From: Caballeronia humi
Lineage (GTDB): Bacteria > Pseudomonadota > Gammaproteobacteria > Burkholderiales > Burkholderiaceae
Direction: 5' to 3'
Length of the DNA stretch: 64,000 nt
Assembly (NCBI RefSeq): GCF_001544475.1
Contig: NZ_FCNW02000012.1
Span: forward strand, 81,576-145,575
Shown: in pieces, positions 8,792 to 18,340 of the stretch
How positions within the stretch are numbered: the stretch's first letter is position 1
Layout: the number at the start of each line of letters is the position of its first letter
Program-made: the position numbers and the translations under genes
The notes under the pieces: model-generated
Seen by the model: the letters and a program-made list of their open reading frames with translations, nothing else
What the model was told of the DNA's origin: nothing
Database searches by the model: none

Positions 8792-9901
8792 ATGCTCAGT
8801 TTCGCGCTTGCTTTTCTGATTTCGCTCCTCGTTACGCTTCTGATCGTGCGATTCGCGCATCTGCATGAGGGGTTCATCGGCGATACCGATCTTGCCGGCG
8901 TGCAGAAATTTCATTCGTCGCCGGTGCCGCGCATCGGCGGTGTCGGCATTTTGTGCGGGCTCACCGGTTCCGCGATCCAGCTTCACTGGGCGTATCCCGC
9001 CGTCTCGGCCGGCATCCTCGCGATCATCGCGTGCGGCATGCCCGCGTTCTTCTCGGGCCTCATCGAAGATTTGACCAAGCGCGTGAGCCCGCTCGTGCGC
9101 CTCGTCTGCACGATGGCGGCCGCCGCCCTCGCTTACGCGCTGCTCGACATCGCGGTCACGCGCATCAGCGTGCCGCCGCTCGATTTTCTGCTCTCGTATG
9201 CGGTGATTTCGTGCGCCGTCACCGTGCTCGCGGTCGCGGCGCTCGCAAACGCGATCAACATCATCGACGGCTTCAACGGCCTCGCATCGATGGTCGCGGT
9301 GATGATGTTCGCGTCACTCGCGTATGTCGCGTTCCAGGTGCACGACCCGATCGTGCTGTCGGCGTCGCTGATCATGATGGGCGCGGTGATCGGCTTCTTC
9401 ATCTGGAATTTTCCGGCTGGCCTGATCTTTCTCGGCGACGGCGGCGCGTACTTCGTCGGCTTCATGCTCGCCGAACTCGCGATCATGCTCGTGATGCGCA
9501 ATCGCGACGTCTCCGCGTGGTTCCCGGTGCTGCTCTTCATGTATCCGATCTTCGAGACGTGCTTCTCGATCTACCGCAAGAAGTTCATTCGCGGCATTTC
9601 GCCGGGCATTCCCGATGGCGTGCATTTGCACATGCTCGTCTACAAGCGGCTGATGCGCTGGGCGGTCGGTGCGCAGAACGCCCGCGAACTGACGCGGCGC
9701 AATTCGCTGACGTCGCCTTATCTGTGGCTTTTGTGCCTCGTCGCCGTGATTCCCGCGACGCTCTTCTGGCGCCATACGGTGCATCTGTTCTGCTTCGTCG
9801 TCGTGTTCGCGGCGACTTACGTGTGGCTGTACATCAGCATCGTGCGCTTCAAGGTGCCGCGCTGGATGGTGTTTCGCCGAGCGCATCCGCTGAAGAAATA
9901 A
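8792..9901 (+). CDS. WecA/MraY-family undecaprenyl-phosphate sugar-phosphate transferase
   Basis: 369 residues with about ten membrane helices. Family motifs are clear: an early KFHSSPVPRIGGVG, the cytoplasmic IIDGFNGLASM aspartate loop, FLGDGGAYFVGF, and a later basic/histidine loop GVHLHMLVYKRLM. Enzymes of this group move a HexNAc-1-phosphate from its UDP-sugar to undecaprenyl phosphate, starting O-antigen or related glycan synthesis. It is the last gene of the plus operon and is followed by a terminator. A second, shorter family member (wbiH) is at 60331-61365. Confidence 0.87.
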   Translation: MLSFALAFLISLLVTLLIVRFAHLHEGFIGDTDLAGVQKFHSSPVPRIGGVGILCGLTGSAIQLHWAYPAVSAGILAIIACGMPAFFSGLIEDLTKRVSPLVRLVCTMAAAALAYALLDIAVTRISVPPLDFLLSYAVISCAVTVLAVAALANAINIIDGFNGLASMVAVMMFASLAYVAFQVHDPIVLSASLIMMGAVIGFFIWNFPAGLIFLGDGGAYFVGFMLAELAIMLVMRNRDVSAWFPVLLFMYPIFETCFSIYRKKFIRGISPGIPDGVHLHMLVYKRLMRWAVGAQNARELTRRNSLTSPYLWLLCLVAVIPATLFWRHTVHLFCFVVVFAATYVWLYISIVRFKVPRWMVFRRAHPLKK

Positions 9902-9920
9902 GGCCGGACTGGCCGGCCTT
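9900..9920. terminator. Bidirectional terminator between convergent genes
   Basis: An 8-bp stem AAGGCCGG/CCGGCCTT with a 5-base loop, in the 29-base gap between the ends of the WecA-like gene (plus) and the alpha/beta hydrolase (minus). Confidence 0.65.
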
Positions 9921-9930
9921 GTTCGTGGCT

Positions 9931-10752
9931 TTATGACTCGAGGAACGCCAGCAAGTCCGCGTTGACCTTGTCGGCCTCGACGGTGCACATGCCGTGCTGG
10001 CCGCCCGGATACACCTTCAGCGTCGAACCCTTCACGATCTTCGATGCCAGTTCGGCCGCCGCATGGATCGGCACGATCTGGTCGTCGTCCCCATGCAGGA
10101 AGAGCGTGGGGATGTCGAACTTCTTCAGGTCCTCGGTGTAATCGACCTCCGAGAACTGCTTGATGCATTCGTAATGGCCCTTGATGCCGCCGCGCATCCC
10201 TTCGAGCCAGAACAAATCGATGATGCCCTGCGACACCTTCGCGCCATCCCGATTGAAGCCGTAGAACGGCATCGCCAGGTCCTTGTAGAACTGCGAGCGA
10301 TTGGCGGTGACGCCTGCGCGAATGCCATCGAACACGTCGATCGGCAGGCCGCCGGGATTCGCCTCGGTCTTGAGCATCAGCGGCGGCACGGCGCCGATCA
10401 GCACTGCCTTCGCGACGCGTTTCGTGCCATGCCGGCCGATGTAGTGCGCGACTTCCCCGCCGCCCGTCGAGTGTCCGACGAGCGTCGCGCCGGTGATGTC
10501 GAGCGTGTCGAGGAGCGCGGCGAGGTCGTCGGCGTAGGTGTCCATCTCGTTGCCTTCCGACGGCTGGCCCGAGCGCCCGTGGCCACGCCGGTCATGCGCG
10601 ATCACGCGATAGCCCTTTTGCGAGAGGAACAGCATCTGCGGGTCCCACGCGTCGGAATCGAGCGGCCAGCCGTGCGAGAAAACCACCGGCTTGCCGGTGC
10701 CCCAGTCCTTGTAATAGATCTCGGTGCCGTCCTTCGTCTGGATCGTGCTCAT
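9931..10752 (-). CDS. Alpha/beta hydrolase, non-heme chloroperoxidase family
   Basis: 273 residues. The nucleophile elbow GHSTGG gives Ser95, the acid is in GDDDQIVP (about Asp224), and the histidine is His253 in GQHGM. The oxyanion region [12 protein letters not shown] is typical of cofactor-free haloperoxidase/esterase proteins. Members hydrolyse esters and can make peracids; the natural substrate is usually unknown. It lies as a single gene between the O-antigen-like operon and the exopolysaccharide locus. A link with polysaccharide deacylation is possible but unsupported. No signal peptide is visible. Confidence 0.88.
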   Translation of the reverse strand: MSTIQTKDGTEIYYKDWGTGKPVVFSHGWPLDSDAWDPQMLFLSQKGYRVIAHDRRGHGRSGQPSEGNEMDTYADDLAALLDTLDITGATLVGHSTGGGEVAHYIGRHGTKRVAKAVLIGAVPPLMLKTEANPGGLPIDVFDGIRAGVTANRSQFYKDLAMPFYGFNRDGAKVSQGIIDLFWLEGMRGGIKGHYECIKQFSEVDYTEDLKKFDIPTLFLHGDDDQIVPIHAAAELASKIVKGSTLKVYPGGQHGMCTVEADKVNADLLAFLES

Positions 10753-11041
10753 CGTGCGAAGCTCCTTGGTTTGTGCGGCGGCGGCTTTTTTCGGCCGCCG
10801 CCAAGGTCAGTGTGCTGTGCGTGTGTGACGTGCGACGGTGCGGCGGAGGTGGCGCGATGGTCGAGCGTTCGCGCGCAAGCCCGCTCGCGACGTGCACAGG
10901 CAGCATCGTCGCGCAAACCGGGGAAAGTTTCAGGGATGGGGGTTACGGACAAGGCGCCGCTGTTCTGTTGAACAGGCGAGATACAAGATATCTGCCGCTA
11001 AACGGCCATTTCGGAGGCGCGAACGCGCCGTCTGATTTCGA
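10753..11041. other. Intergenic stretch upstream of the hydrolase
   Basis: About 290 bases upstream of the minus-strand hydrolase, presumably holding its promoter. No convincing gene. It leads into the long hairpin at 11042-11087. Confidence 0.4.
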
Positions 11042-11087
11042 CCGGGTACCGGAAAGCGGTAAGACCGTACCGCTTTCCGGTACCCGG
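11042..11087. terminator. 20-bp perfect inverted repeat (strong hairpin)
   Basis: Two perfectly complementary 20-base arms (11042-11061 and 11068-11087) flank a 6-base loop. It begins 11 bases past the stop of the minus-strand GT4 gene, so it most likely ends that transcript. The T run (GGTTTTTGA) is on the plus-strand side, where no gene is being read. It may work in both directions or act as an mRNA 3' stabiliser. Confidence 0.7.
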
Positions 11088-11097
11088 AGGTTTTTGA

Positions 11098-12186
11098 TCA
11101 AGCCACCGCCGCCCGCGGCATCCTTTTCGTCACCTCATGCGCGACCGCCAGATACCTCGCGGCCGTATCCGCGAGCGTCAGCCCGCCGAGCGGACGCAGC
11201 GAACGCGGCTCGCGCAGCGCCGCCACGAGCGCGCTCGCGTACGCGGCGGTATCGTCGGGATCGCAGAGGTGGACGCCCGGAAAATCCGCCGCGAAGCTGA
11301 ACGGCCGGATCGTGCTCGCGACCACCGGCACGCCCGATGCCAGCGCCTCCAGAAACGCGATGCTGTGCCCTTCCGAGCGCGACGGCATCGCGAAGACGCG
11401 CGATTCCAGCAACAGGTCCGCGACATCCGGGCGCGGCCCGTGCAGGCTCACCCGCGCCGACAACCCGAGCTTCGCGACAAGATCGCCCACCGCCGCGTGA
11501 TACGCCGGATCTTCGATCACGCCGCACAGCAAGAGCCGTGCTTCGGGCACCGTCTGGATCACGCGCTCGAACGCGTGCACCGTCGACAACTGGTTCTTCA
11601 CCGACGTGTAGCGCCCGATCTGTACGATCTGCGCGCCGCCATCGATATCGTCGATACCGGCGAGCGGCCGCCGCGCGAAACGCGCCATGTCGACGCCGTT
11701 CGGAATCAGCGTCATCGACGGATGGCGGCCGACCGCGCCCACATAATCGTCGATATTCGACGGCGACACCGCGATCACCGCCCGCGCGCGCCGCGACAGC
11801 ATCCGCTCGACGCGCCGGAACATGAGGCTCTCGAAGTCGTTCGTGGCGGAGTGCATCACGTACACGACCGGCACCTTCAGCGGCAACGTGCGCGCGTAGA
11901 ACGCGGGAATCGTCGCGTGCGCGAACAGCACGTCGGCACGGTAGCGCCTGACCGTCCGGTACAGGCTCCATAGCTTGCCGACACGCCCGTGCACGCGCTC
12001 CGGAAAAAGGCACTGCACGCCGTTCGCGACCAGTTCGGTCTGGAGCGCAACGAAATCGTCGTGTGGGGGCGTGAGCGCGGTCACGCCCACCGTCTCGCCG
12101 CCGCGCTGCTGATAGATCGCAAGGTCCTTCGCAAGCACTTCCGCGCCCGAGAGACGCGGAGCCAGAACGAGGTGCAGTATGCGCAT
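11098..12186 (-). CDS. Family 4 glycosyltransferase (exopolysaccharide)
   Basis: 362 residues from the ATG at 12186. The GT-B layout is seen as MRILHLVLAPRLSGAEVLA at the N-terminus, VIAVSPSN and LIPNGVD at the hinge. The C-terminal lobe has VQIGRYTSVKNQ and AMPSRSEGHSIAFLEALASG, with the paired glutamates of GT4. A longer open frame runs upstream into the flippase gene, but the ATGA overlap with the flippase stop at 12183-12188 and the family-like N-terminus fix the start. It is co-transcribed with the flippase. The sugar transferred is unknown. Confidence 0.87.
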   Translation of the reverse strand: MRILHLVLAPRLSGAEVLAKDLAIYQQRGGETVGVTALTPPHDDFVALQTELVANGVQCLFPERVHGRVGKLWSLYRTVRRYRADVLFAHATIPAFYARTLPLKVPVVYVMHSATNDFESLMFRRVERMLSRRARAVIAVSPSNIDDYVGAVGRHPSMTLIPNGVDMARFARRPLAGIDDIDGGAQIVQIGRYTSVKNQLSTVHAFERVIQTVPEARLLLCGVIEDPAYHAAVGDLVAKLGLSARVSLHGPRPDVADLLLESRVFAMPSRSEGHSIAFLEALASGVPVVASTIRPFSFAADFPGVHLCDPDDTAAYASALVAALREPRSLRPLGGLTLADTAARYLAVAHEVTKRMPRAAVA

Positions 12187-13436
12187 CACGCCTCCCTGAC
12201 GATTCGAAAGAGCATCCACCCCGCCGCCGACCCGAGCCCCACCGTCATCGCCCACGCGATGCCGGTGACGCCCCACAGATGCGTCGCAACGGGCACGGTC
12301 ACGCACAGCACGACCGCCTGGATGATGGACGCGTGCGTCGCGACCTTCGGCAAGCCGACGGCGCGCAGCCACGACACCAGCACCGCGATCACCGCGCCGA
12401 TCGCCATGTTGATCACGAAGATGCGAAAGAGCGGCACGGCGCTGAGCCACGCGGGCCCGAGCACGAACATGAAGAGCGGCTCCGCGACGAGCCGCAGCAC
12501 GATCACGAGCACCGCGAGGCCGATCGCCGCGAGCACGAGATAACGCCGGAACAGGCGCCGTGCGGACTCCACGTCCCGTCGATGATGCTCGGAGAACGTC
12601 GGAAAGAGGTACTGCGACATCGCGATGGCGGCGTCCGCCAAGAGCATCTGCGCGAGTTTCGACGACATCTGGTACGCGCCAAGCTGAAGCGGCCCCAGCA
12701 GTTTGGCGACGATCACCTTGTCGAACTGATTCAGCAGAAGATTCACGACGCTGCCCGCCCAGATCCAGCGGCTAAAATTCACGTAGTGTCCGATGCCGGA
12801 GAACGCGAGCCTCACAGGCGGACGCGGCGACATCGTGGTCCAGGTAAGCGTAGTTTTTAGCAATTCGCCCGCGAGCAGGCCGATCAGCACCGAGTACGCG
12901 CCCGCACCGGCCAGCGCGCAGGCGAGGCCGACCGCGCAATCGACGAACGCCGTCGATGTCTCGACGCCCGCGAGCTTCTGGAAACCGCGCTGGCGCGTCA
13001 CGATGAAATAAGCGGGCGACGCGATGCCGCGCAAAATCGGCAGGACGGCGGCGAGAAACAGGAGCCCGATCGAACCCGTCAGATGAAACTGGCTGCTCAT
13101 GAACGGCGCGAGCGCGGCGAGCAGCACGCCGATCAGCACGCCGCGCGCGGCGAGCGTCGTCCAGACGGCGCCGAGTTCGCCGTGCGTCGGCGCGTCGTGG
13201 CCCTGGACGACGGCCTGCGCGAGTCCCGTATCGGAGAGCGACTCGGCGATCGCAACCGCGAGCAGCGCGATGCTGACCGCGCCGATCGCCTCCGGCCCGA
13301 GAATGCGGCCGATGGCGAGAAACTTGACCGCGACCAGCCCCCGTACCACTACCTGTTGCAGCAGTACCCAAAACGCCGCATCGTGATCGAATCGCGCGCG
13401 CGCCGGTAGAAACGAAAGCCGGACAGATCTCACCAA
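12186..13436 (-). CDS. Oligosaccharide flippase (second Wzx-like protein)
   Basis: 416 residues with around 12 membrane helices in the MOP/polysaccharide-transporter pattern. GRILGPEAIGAVSIALL near the N-terminus and NQFDKVIVAKLLGPLQLGAYQMSSKL in the middle are typical of Wzx-like and BceQ/WzxC-like proteins. It should export the lipid-linked repeat unit of the exopolysaccharide made by the surrounding locus. It is divergent from the GT gene at 13820 and overlaps the downstream GT4 start by four bases. It is clearly different in sequence from the flippase at 4468, which fits two separate polysaccharides. Confidence 0.84.
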   Translation of the reverse strand: MVRSVRLSFLPARARFDHDAAFWVLLQQVVVRGLVAVKFLAIGRILGPEAIGAVSIALLAVAIAESLSDTGLAQAVVQGHDAPTHGELGAVWTTLAARGVLIGVLLAALAPFMSSQFHLTGSIGLLFLAAVLPILRGIASPAYFIVTRQRGFQKLAGVETSTAFVDCAVGLACALAGAGAYSVLIGLLAGELLKTTLTWTTMSPRPPVRLAFSGIGHYVNFSRWIWAGSVVNLLLNQFDKVIVAKLLGPLQLGAYQMSSKLAQMLLADAAIAMSQYLFPTFSEHHRRDVESARRLFRRYLVLAAIGLAVLVIVLRLVAEPLFMFVLGPAWLSAVPLFRIFVINMAIGAVIAVLVSWLRAVGLPKVATHASIIQAVVLCVTVPVATHLWGVTGIAWAMTVGLGSAAGWMLFRIVREA

Positions 13437-13819
13437 GGTATTCCCCGCGCTGCTGGCTGTTGCAAACCGCGGTGCGGCGGCGTCTCGCGAGCGTTTTAAC
13501 GCTCGTGGCGGCTACGGCACGCGTTCAAGGTGGCGACTAGGGGCGCAGCGATCGAGCGCCCGTGCTTTATCCCACGAAGTATGCAAAAGGTATCGTGGCA
13601 AAGACCACAATGGACGCCAACCCGTAGTCGAAATCGGCCCGAAACGTCATATCGTGTGGGCTTTGCCACTGTCTTTTGACGCCGGAAAACCACGCGACTT
13701 TGGCGCTTGCCGCACGCGCCGCAGTGCTAGTGTTGGGTTTCGTCGGCTCGATGCCGCTTGCTGCGCGCCGAAGCGCATGACGGCGCGCACCTCACACTTT
13801 TCCGACACGTTTTCGACGC
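13437..13819. promoter_or_regulatory. Divergent promoter region, flippase / GT4
   Basis: 383 bases between two divergent genes. It contains a palindrome CGAGCGTT-TT-AACGCTCG at 13488-13505, which could be an operator or a hairpin in the flippase leader. I see no clear -35/-10 pair and no credible ORF. Confidence 0.4.
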
Positions 13820-15022
13820 ATGATAAACGACACCGTCCTGATCATCGAGCCGAACTTCAGTGGCCATCGCTGGCGATACGCCGAGTGGGCGGCGAACGCC
13901 TACATGGAAGCGGGATATCGCTGCGTCATCGTGACGGAGCCTTCCAACGCGAGTCATCCGCTCGTCGCGCGGTTGCAGGCGGAGGACCGAGCGGAATTGC
14001 AGATAGCGCTCGTCGCGCCGCCGGAACGCAGCGGCCGGCGGGGATTGTCGTCGATCAGTTACGCGCGCTTTCATCAGGACTTTCGGCACGCGTATGACGT
14101 CGCGAGCCGCGGGCGCGGCGTCGCGCTGGTGGTCGTGCCTTACGTCGATTACTTTTTTCTCGCGTTGCCCTTTCTCGGCTCGCCGTTTGGCGCGACGCCG
14201 TGGGTCGGCATCACGATGCGCTCGAATTTTCATCACGATCAGGTGGGCGTGAGGGCGCCGCGCCGTCCGCTCGTCAACGCCGCGAAGACGCAACTCTTCA
14301 TGCGCGCGATCCGCACGCGGGGTCTGAAAACGCTCCTCACCATCGATCCGACGCTCGCCGGCTGGTGGATGGACATCGGGCATCGTGGTTTGAAGGCGTC
14401 GGCGACGGCTGCCGCGATCGAATATCTTGCCGACCCGTTCCCCGATGCGCGTGCCGCCGAGCCCGAACTCGCGAAGGCGCGTCTCGGTCTCGGCAGCGGC
14501 AAGCACGTGCTCGTCTATGGCGCGATCAACGACCGCAAGGGGATATTCGAGCTTGCCGCGGCGCTCGCCGCGCGGCCCTCATCGAAGGAAGCGCCGACGC
14601 TCGTGATCGCGGGCGCGCAGGACGAGGAAGTGCGCGCGTCGCTCAAGGCAGCGACCGCGAAGCTCGTGCCGGCGCCGGTCGTGCTCGACAGGTTCATCTC
14701 GATCGAAGCGGAGCTCGATCTCTTCTCCGCGTGCGATGTCGTGTGGCTCGGCTACAAGGGACACTACGGCATGAGCGGCGTGCTCGTGCAGGCGTATCGC
14801 TTCGGCAAGCCCGTGATCGCGACGGCGGATGGTCTCATCGGATGGTTCTGCAGGACGGGGGAACTGGGCCCGATGGTCGATGATCTTTCGGTGGCATCGA
14901 TCAATCGCGCGCTCGATGTGGTGCTCGCAGGCGTGCCTCATGCGACCCCGGGTGCGCAGCATTTGCTCGAGCGTAATACGCTCAGTCAGTTCAAGAAGAC
15001 GTTGCGGCAGGCGGTGATTTGA
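13820..15022 (+). CDS. Glycosyltransferase, GT-B fold (GT4-like)
   Basis: 400 residues. The N-terminus TVLIIEPNFSGHRWRYAEW is the lead strand of a GT-B protein. The C-terminal lobe contains VLVYGAINDRKGIFELAAAL, VLDRFISIEAELDLFSACDVVW and YGMSGVLVQAYRFGKPVIAT, matching the donor-binding half of GT4-like enzymes. It is a single plus-strand gene between divergent and convergent neighbours of the exopolysaccharide locus and ends in a strong terminator. The ribosome-binding site is poor. Donor sugar is unknown. Confidence 0.8.
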   Translation: MINDTVLIIEPNFSGHRWRYAEWAANAYMEAGYRCVIVTEPSNASHPLVARLQAEDRAELQIALVAPPERSGRRGLSSISYARFHQDFRHAYDVASRGRGVALVVVPYVDYFFLALPFLGSPFGATPWVGITMRSNFHHDQVGVRAPRRPLVNAAKTQLFMRAIRTRGLKTLLTIDPTLAGWWMDIGHRGLKASATAAAIEYLADPFPDARAAEPELAKARLGLGSGKHVLVYGAINDRKGIFELAAALAARPSSKEAPTLVIAGAQDEEVRASLKAATAKLVPAPVVLDRFISIEAELDLFSACDVVWLGYKGHYGMSGVLVQAYRFGKPVIATADGLIGWFCRTGELGPMVDDLSVASINRALDVVLAGVPHATPGAQHLLERNTLSQFKKTLRQAVI

Positions 15023-15046
15023 AGGCTGAAGCGATGCCCTGGAAAC

Positions 15047-15077
15047 GCAAAAGCGGCGCACATGCGCCGCTTTTTGC
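15047..15077. terminator. Bidirectional terminator between GT and acyltransferase genes
   Basis: A stem of about 12-14 bp (AAAAGCGGCGCA with its complement) and a very short loop, flanked by A-rich and T-rich runs on either side, so it works for both convergent genes. Confidence 0.8.
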
Positions 15078-15099
15078 ATTCAGGGAAGAACGACTCACC

Positions 15100-16263
15100 T
15101 CACGAAACATGCCCCGTCGCAGGCACTTCGATCGGAGCTTTGCGCTTTGCAGGAAACAGCGCATCGCGAATTCGAAGAAACGGAAACTCGACCGCGCGCG
15201 TCGTCACATACCCGACGATTGTCGCGATCGCGAACTGCGCCGCCATGATGGCGAACCAAGAAGGAATCGCGGGCAGCCCCATCGCCGATGCCTTGCGAAT
15301 CAGGATGTCGCCGGGCGCGAGCGCGAGCGAATGCCACAAGTAAATACCGTACGAATAGAGCCCGATCCAGCCGATCCCGCGATAGATCCACGAACCGCGA
15401 ATCGATCCCGAGTATTCGAGCGTGAGCACGATGAGCGCGGTGAAGCCGATGGCCTGGATCGTATAGCCGATGCTCTGGTCGAGCGCGACGCTGCGCGTGC
15501 CGAATACGAGCCACGCGACGAGCAGCACCACCGTCGCGATCAGCGTCTTCTTGCGCACGGCGAGCCATTGGTATGCGGCGGGCTTCATCCAGTAGATCGC
15601 GGCGAGCATCACGCCGAAGAGCAGGCTGTCGATGCGGTACTGTGTATAGAAGAACGTGCCGTTCAAGTCGCCATTCGCGACCGCCGCGCTGCGCGCGACG
15701 AGCACGAGCATGCAGATCGCGAAAAGCACGCCGAGAATCGCATTAGCCCTCAGCTTGAGCCTTGCGAAGCCGATCAGGAGCACCGGCAGGAACAGATAAA
15801 AATGCTCCTCGACGGCAAGACTCCAGGTCTGCGCAATCGACGATCCGAAGTAGTTCTGCATGTGCGTCAAGTTCTGCACGAGGAACGTGTTCGTCGGATG
15901 GCGTCCCGCGAATACATGAAAGAGGATCAGCACGTAGTACGCCGGCCAGATCTTGAACATCCGCCGGACGATGAAACGGCCCGCGTCGATACGACCATCC
16001 TGCGAGTATTGCTTCAGCAACAATCCGCCGACGAGAAAGCCCGAGAGCGTGAAGAACAGGTTCACGCCTTCATGGCCGAAGCTCTTCAGCGGCATCTCGA
16101 TCGCCGCGATGATCGCGCTGCCCGTCGGGTACGAATGGAAGTGATAGCCCATCACCGCGATGATGGCGATTCCGCGGATGAAATCGAGTTCGATCGAGCG
16201 GGCCGGTCCGGGTGCCGGTGCCTGCCTGGATGACTGAGTGCGTGAAGCGCCGAACCAGCCCAT
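15100..16263 (-). CDS. Acyltransferase 3 family membrane protein
   Basis: 387 residues from the ATG at 16263, which follows a GAGGGGGAACGC ribosome-binding site; longer upstream frame is ignored. SIELDFIRGIAIIAVMGYHF gives the R-x10-H pattern of the family active site, followed by GVNLFFTLSGFLVGGLL and about ten membrane helices. Family members O-acetylate or otherwise acylate surface glycans in the inner membrane. Within the exopolysaccharide locus it probably adds acetyl or succinyl groups to the polymer, as BceO/BceS-type enzymes do for cepacian. Confidence 0.87.
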   Translation of the reverse strand: MGWFGASRTQSSRQAPAPGPARSIELDFIRGIAIIAVMGYHFHSYPTGSAIIAAIEMPLKSFGHEGVNLFFTLSGFLVGGLLLKQYSQDGRIDAGRFIVRRMFKIWPAYYVLILFHVFAGRHPTNTFLVQNLTHMQNYFGSSIAQTWSLAVEEHFYLFLPVLLIGFARLKLRANAILGVLFAICMLVLVARSAAVANGDLNGTFFYTQYRIDSLLFGVMLAAIYWMKPAAYQWLAVRKKTLIATVVLLVAWLVFGTRSVALDQSIGYTIQAIGFTALIVLTLEYSGSIRGSWIYRGIGWIGLYSYGIYLWHSLALAPGDILIRKASAMGLPAIPSWFAIMAAQFAIATIVGYVTTRAVEFPFLRIRDALFPAKRKAPIEVPATGHVS

Positions 16264-16815
16264 GCGTTCCCCCTCGTTGCGAAGGTCTCGTTGACCACGG
16301 TCCTCATGGCGCTCGAAGCAGCGCTTTAACGGACCTTTTACATGACGAACCCGCTGCCGTGGAGCGGATGCCACACGCGCCGGTTTTACCCGGCACGACG
16401 CACGTTCATACGAAATAAACGCGCGAAAATACGCTGGTTGCGCGCCTTCTTCCGGCCTATGAATCTTCTGCCGGGAATCACGGTTCGATCCGCCAACATC
16501 CGGTCGTTCGCCGACATTGGAACGCGCCGGGTGTCGGCGCTGCAACACTTCCCCGCAGTGTGCTCCAGACCCGCGAGACGATGCGTGGCGTGGCGCACAT
16601 GGGGGTCTGTCGTTTCGCGCCGAACGCTAGTCCTTAGGCGCCGCCGCGAAGGCGTGCACTTATGCCGCTGCTATATTCGACCCACAAATACGGGGGTACC
16701 CGGAGAGGGCCGTGACTGCGGGCGCGCGAGGCGCGACAATGGTCTTCGAGGGTACGCAGCGGCTTCGCAGTCGCCATGAAGAGCTTAAAGACCAGTAGTC
16801 ACGAGCGAGATCGAC
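16264..16815. promoter_or_regulatory. Divergent promoter region, acyltransferase / polymerase
   Basis: 552 bases between divergent genes. A TATATT at 16672-16677 could be a plus-strand -10 box, but the -35 position is GC-rich. Open frames crossing it have no family features and I regard them as chance. Confidence 0.4.
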
Positions 16816-18294
16816 ATGCGCAACAAGTACGCCCTGTTCTGGATGTGGATGTTCCTGTTCCCTCTCGCCCTCGACTTCAAGGGCGCGGAAACGGGCAGCA
16901 AGGTTCTGCAGGTTCTCCTCGTGCTTCCGGCCATCGCGGGCGGCATCGCGCTGTTGCTCATCGCGCCGCACTTCGCGCGCCGCTCGAAACTCCGCAAGTT
17001 CGTCACCGCCGCACTGCTCCTGACGATCGTCGGCAGCGCGGTCACGCAGGTTCTGCAAGGCAACGACTTCGGCAACTATCTGCGCGTGCTGCTGCCCTTT
17101 CTCCTGATGCTGCTCGGCTACTTCGTCGCCTGCCATCCGTGGAATCAGGACCGCCTCGAACAGATCGAAAAGATCATGTTCTGGTCGATGGTCGTCTCGC
17201 TCTTCTTCAGCTTTGCCTACGGCATGGCAACGGGCGGCAGCCTCGAGAACGTGCGCTTCCGGATCGTGTCGGTCACGTTCCTCTGCCTGCAGGGGCTGCT
17301 GCTGCATGAATTCGTCGTCGCGAAACGGCTGACGAAGGTATCGGTCGCGCTCTTTCTCGTGACGATCGTCATCGAATTGCTGAGCGTGACGCGCAGCCTC
17401 CTCGTCGGCACGGTGCTGCTGTTCGCGTTCGCGACCTGGATCGCGTCGCCTTCGCTCAAGAGCCTGATCAAGTCGAGCGCGCGCGCCGTGATGATCGGCG
17501 TGCTGCTCGGCGGCATGACGCTCGCCGCCGCCGCGTTTTTCCCGACCGTCGCTGAACACTGGTCGCAGCGCATCTTTTTCTCGTCCGCGACCGAGTCGGG
17601 CCGCGATCCGACGACCGTCACGCGCCTCGCCGAAATGAAAGACCAGTACGACCAGACGACGTCGTCGACGGTGTCGCTCCTGGCGGGCATGGGCTACGGC
17701 CACAACTACCGCTACTCGCCCACGTATCTGCCCGAACTCGCCGGCCAGATGAGCGCGAAGGATTTCTACGCGATCAAGGAATGGGCGGCCGGGCATAACT
17801 TCTGGGTCTATCAGTTGTTCGCGGGCGGCATCCTGTTCGGCATCGGGCTGCCGCTCGCCGTGCTGTTCGCACTCTGGCGCGGCTCGCAGGCGTATCGCGC
17901 ATGGCGACGCAGCGCGCCCGACGTGCTGTATCTCCCGGTGCTCGGGCGCGCGCTGCTCGTGCTTGCCGCCCTGCCCGCGACGTCGGTCGGCGGCAATCCG
18001 CTCGGCAACCGCTTCTCGGGCCTCGTGTTCGGCGTGGCGCTCGGACTGCTGGTCGCAAGCTACGCACGCATCGCCCACGCGATGCGCCTTCGCGCCACCA
18101 GCAACCCCGCGATGCAGCGCCATCCGATATTCGGCCACGACCTCGGCCCCATGGACCCCGGCATGCGCCCGCACAATCCACACGACGACGTCGAGCTTCT
18201 CCCGCCCCATCCGGCGGCGGTGCCGTCGCTCACGCATGATCATGGCCGTGAGAAGCCGCCTTCCGGCACGAGCACGCTCGCACCGCTTGCCTGA
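16816..18294 (+). CDS. wzy: Wzy-like O-antigen/exopolysaccharide polymerase
   Basis: 492 residues with about ten to twelve hydrophobic segments and a large polar periplasmic loop around residues 255-320, which contains RDPTTVTRLAEMKDQY. This layout is that of Wzy polymerases and O-antigen ligases. It should join flipped repeat units in the periplasm, working with the flippase (12186) and Wzc/Wza (28073, 30389). The C-terminal 80 residues are polar, rich in His, Pro and Asp, and cytoplasmic or disordered. It precedes a GT4 gene by 46 bases on the same strand. Polymerase rather than ligase is inferred from the locus. Confidence 0.75.
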   Translation: MRNKYALFWMWMFLFPLALDFKGAETGSKVLQVLLVLPAIAGGIALLLIAPHFARRSKLRKFVTAALLLTIVGSAVTQVLQGNDFGNYLRVLLPFLLMLLGYFVACHPWNQDRLEQIEKIMFWSMVVSLFFSFAYGMATGGSLENVRFRIVSVTFLCLQGLLLHEFVVAKRLTKVSVALFLVTIVIELLSVTRSLLVGTVLLFAFATWIASPSLKSLIKSSARAVMIGVLLGGMTLAAAAFFPTVAEHWSQRIFFSSATESGRDPTTVTRLAEMKDQYDQTTSSTVSLLAGMGYGHNYRYSPTYLPELAGQMSAKDFYAIKEWAAGHNFWVYQLFAGGILFGIGLPLAVLFALWRGSQAYRAWRRSAPDVLYLPVLGRALLVLAALPATSVGGNPLGNRFSGLVFGVALGLLVASYARIAHAMRLRATSNPAMQRHPIFGHDLGPMDPGMRPHNPHDDVELLPPHPAAVPSLTHDHGREKPPSGTSTLAPLA

Positions 18295-18340
18295 CACGAC
18301 GTGGCCCCGCGCGACGCCTTGATGAGAGACTGACCGGCAC

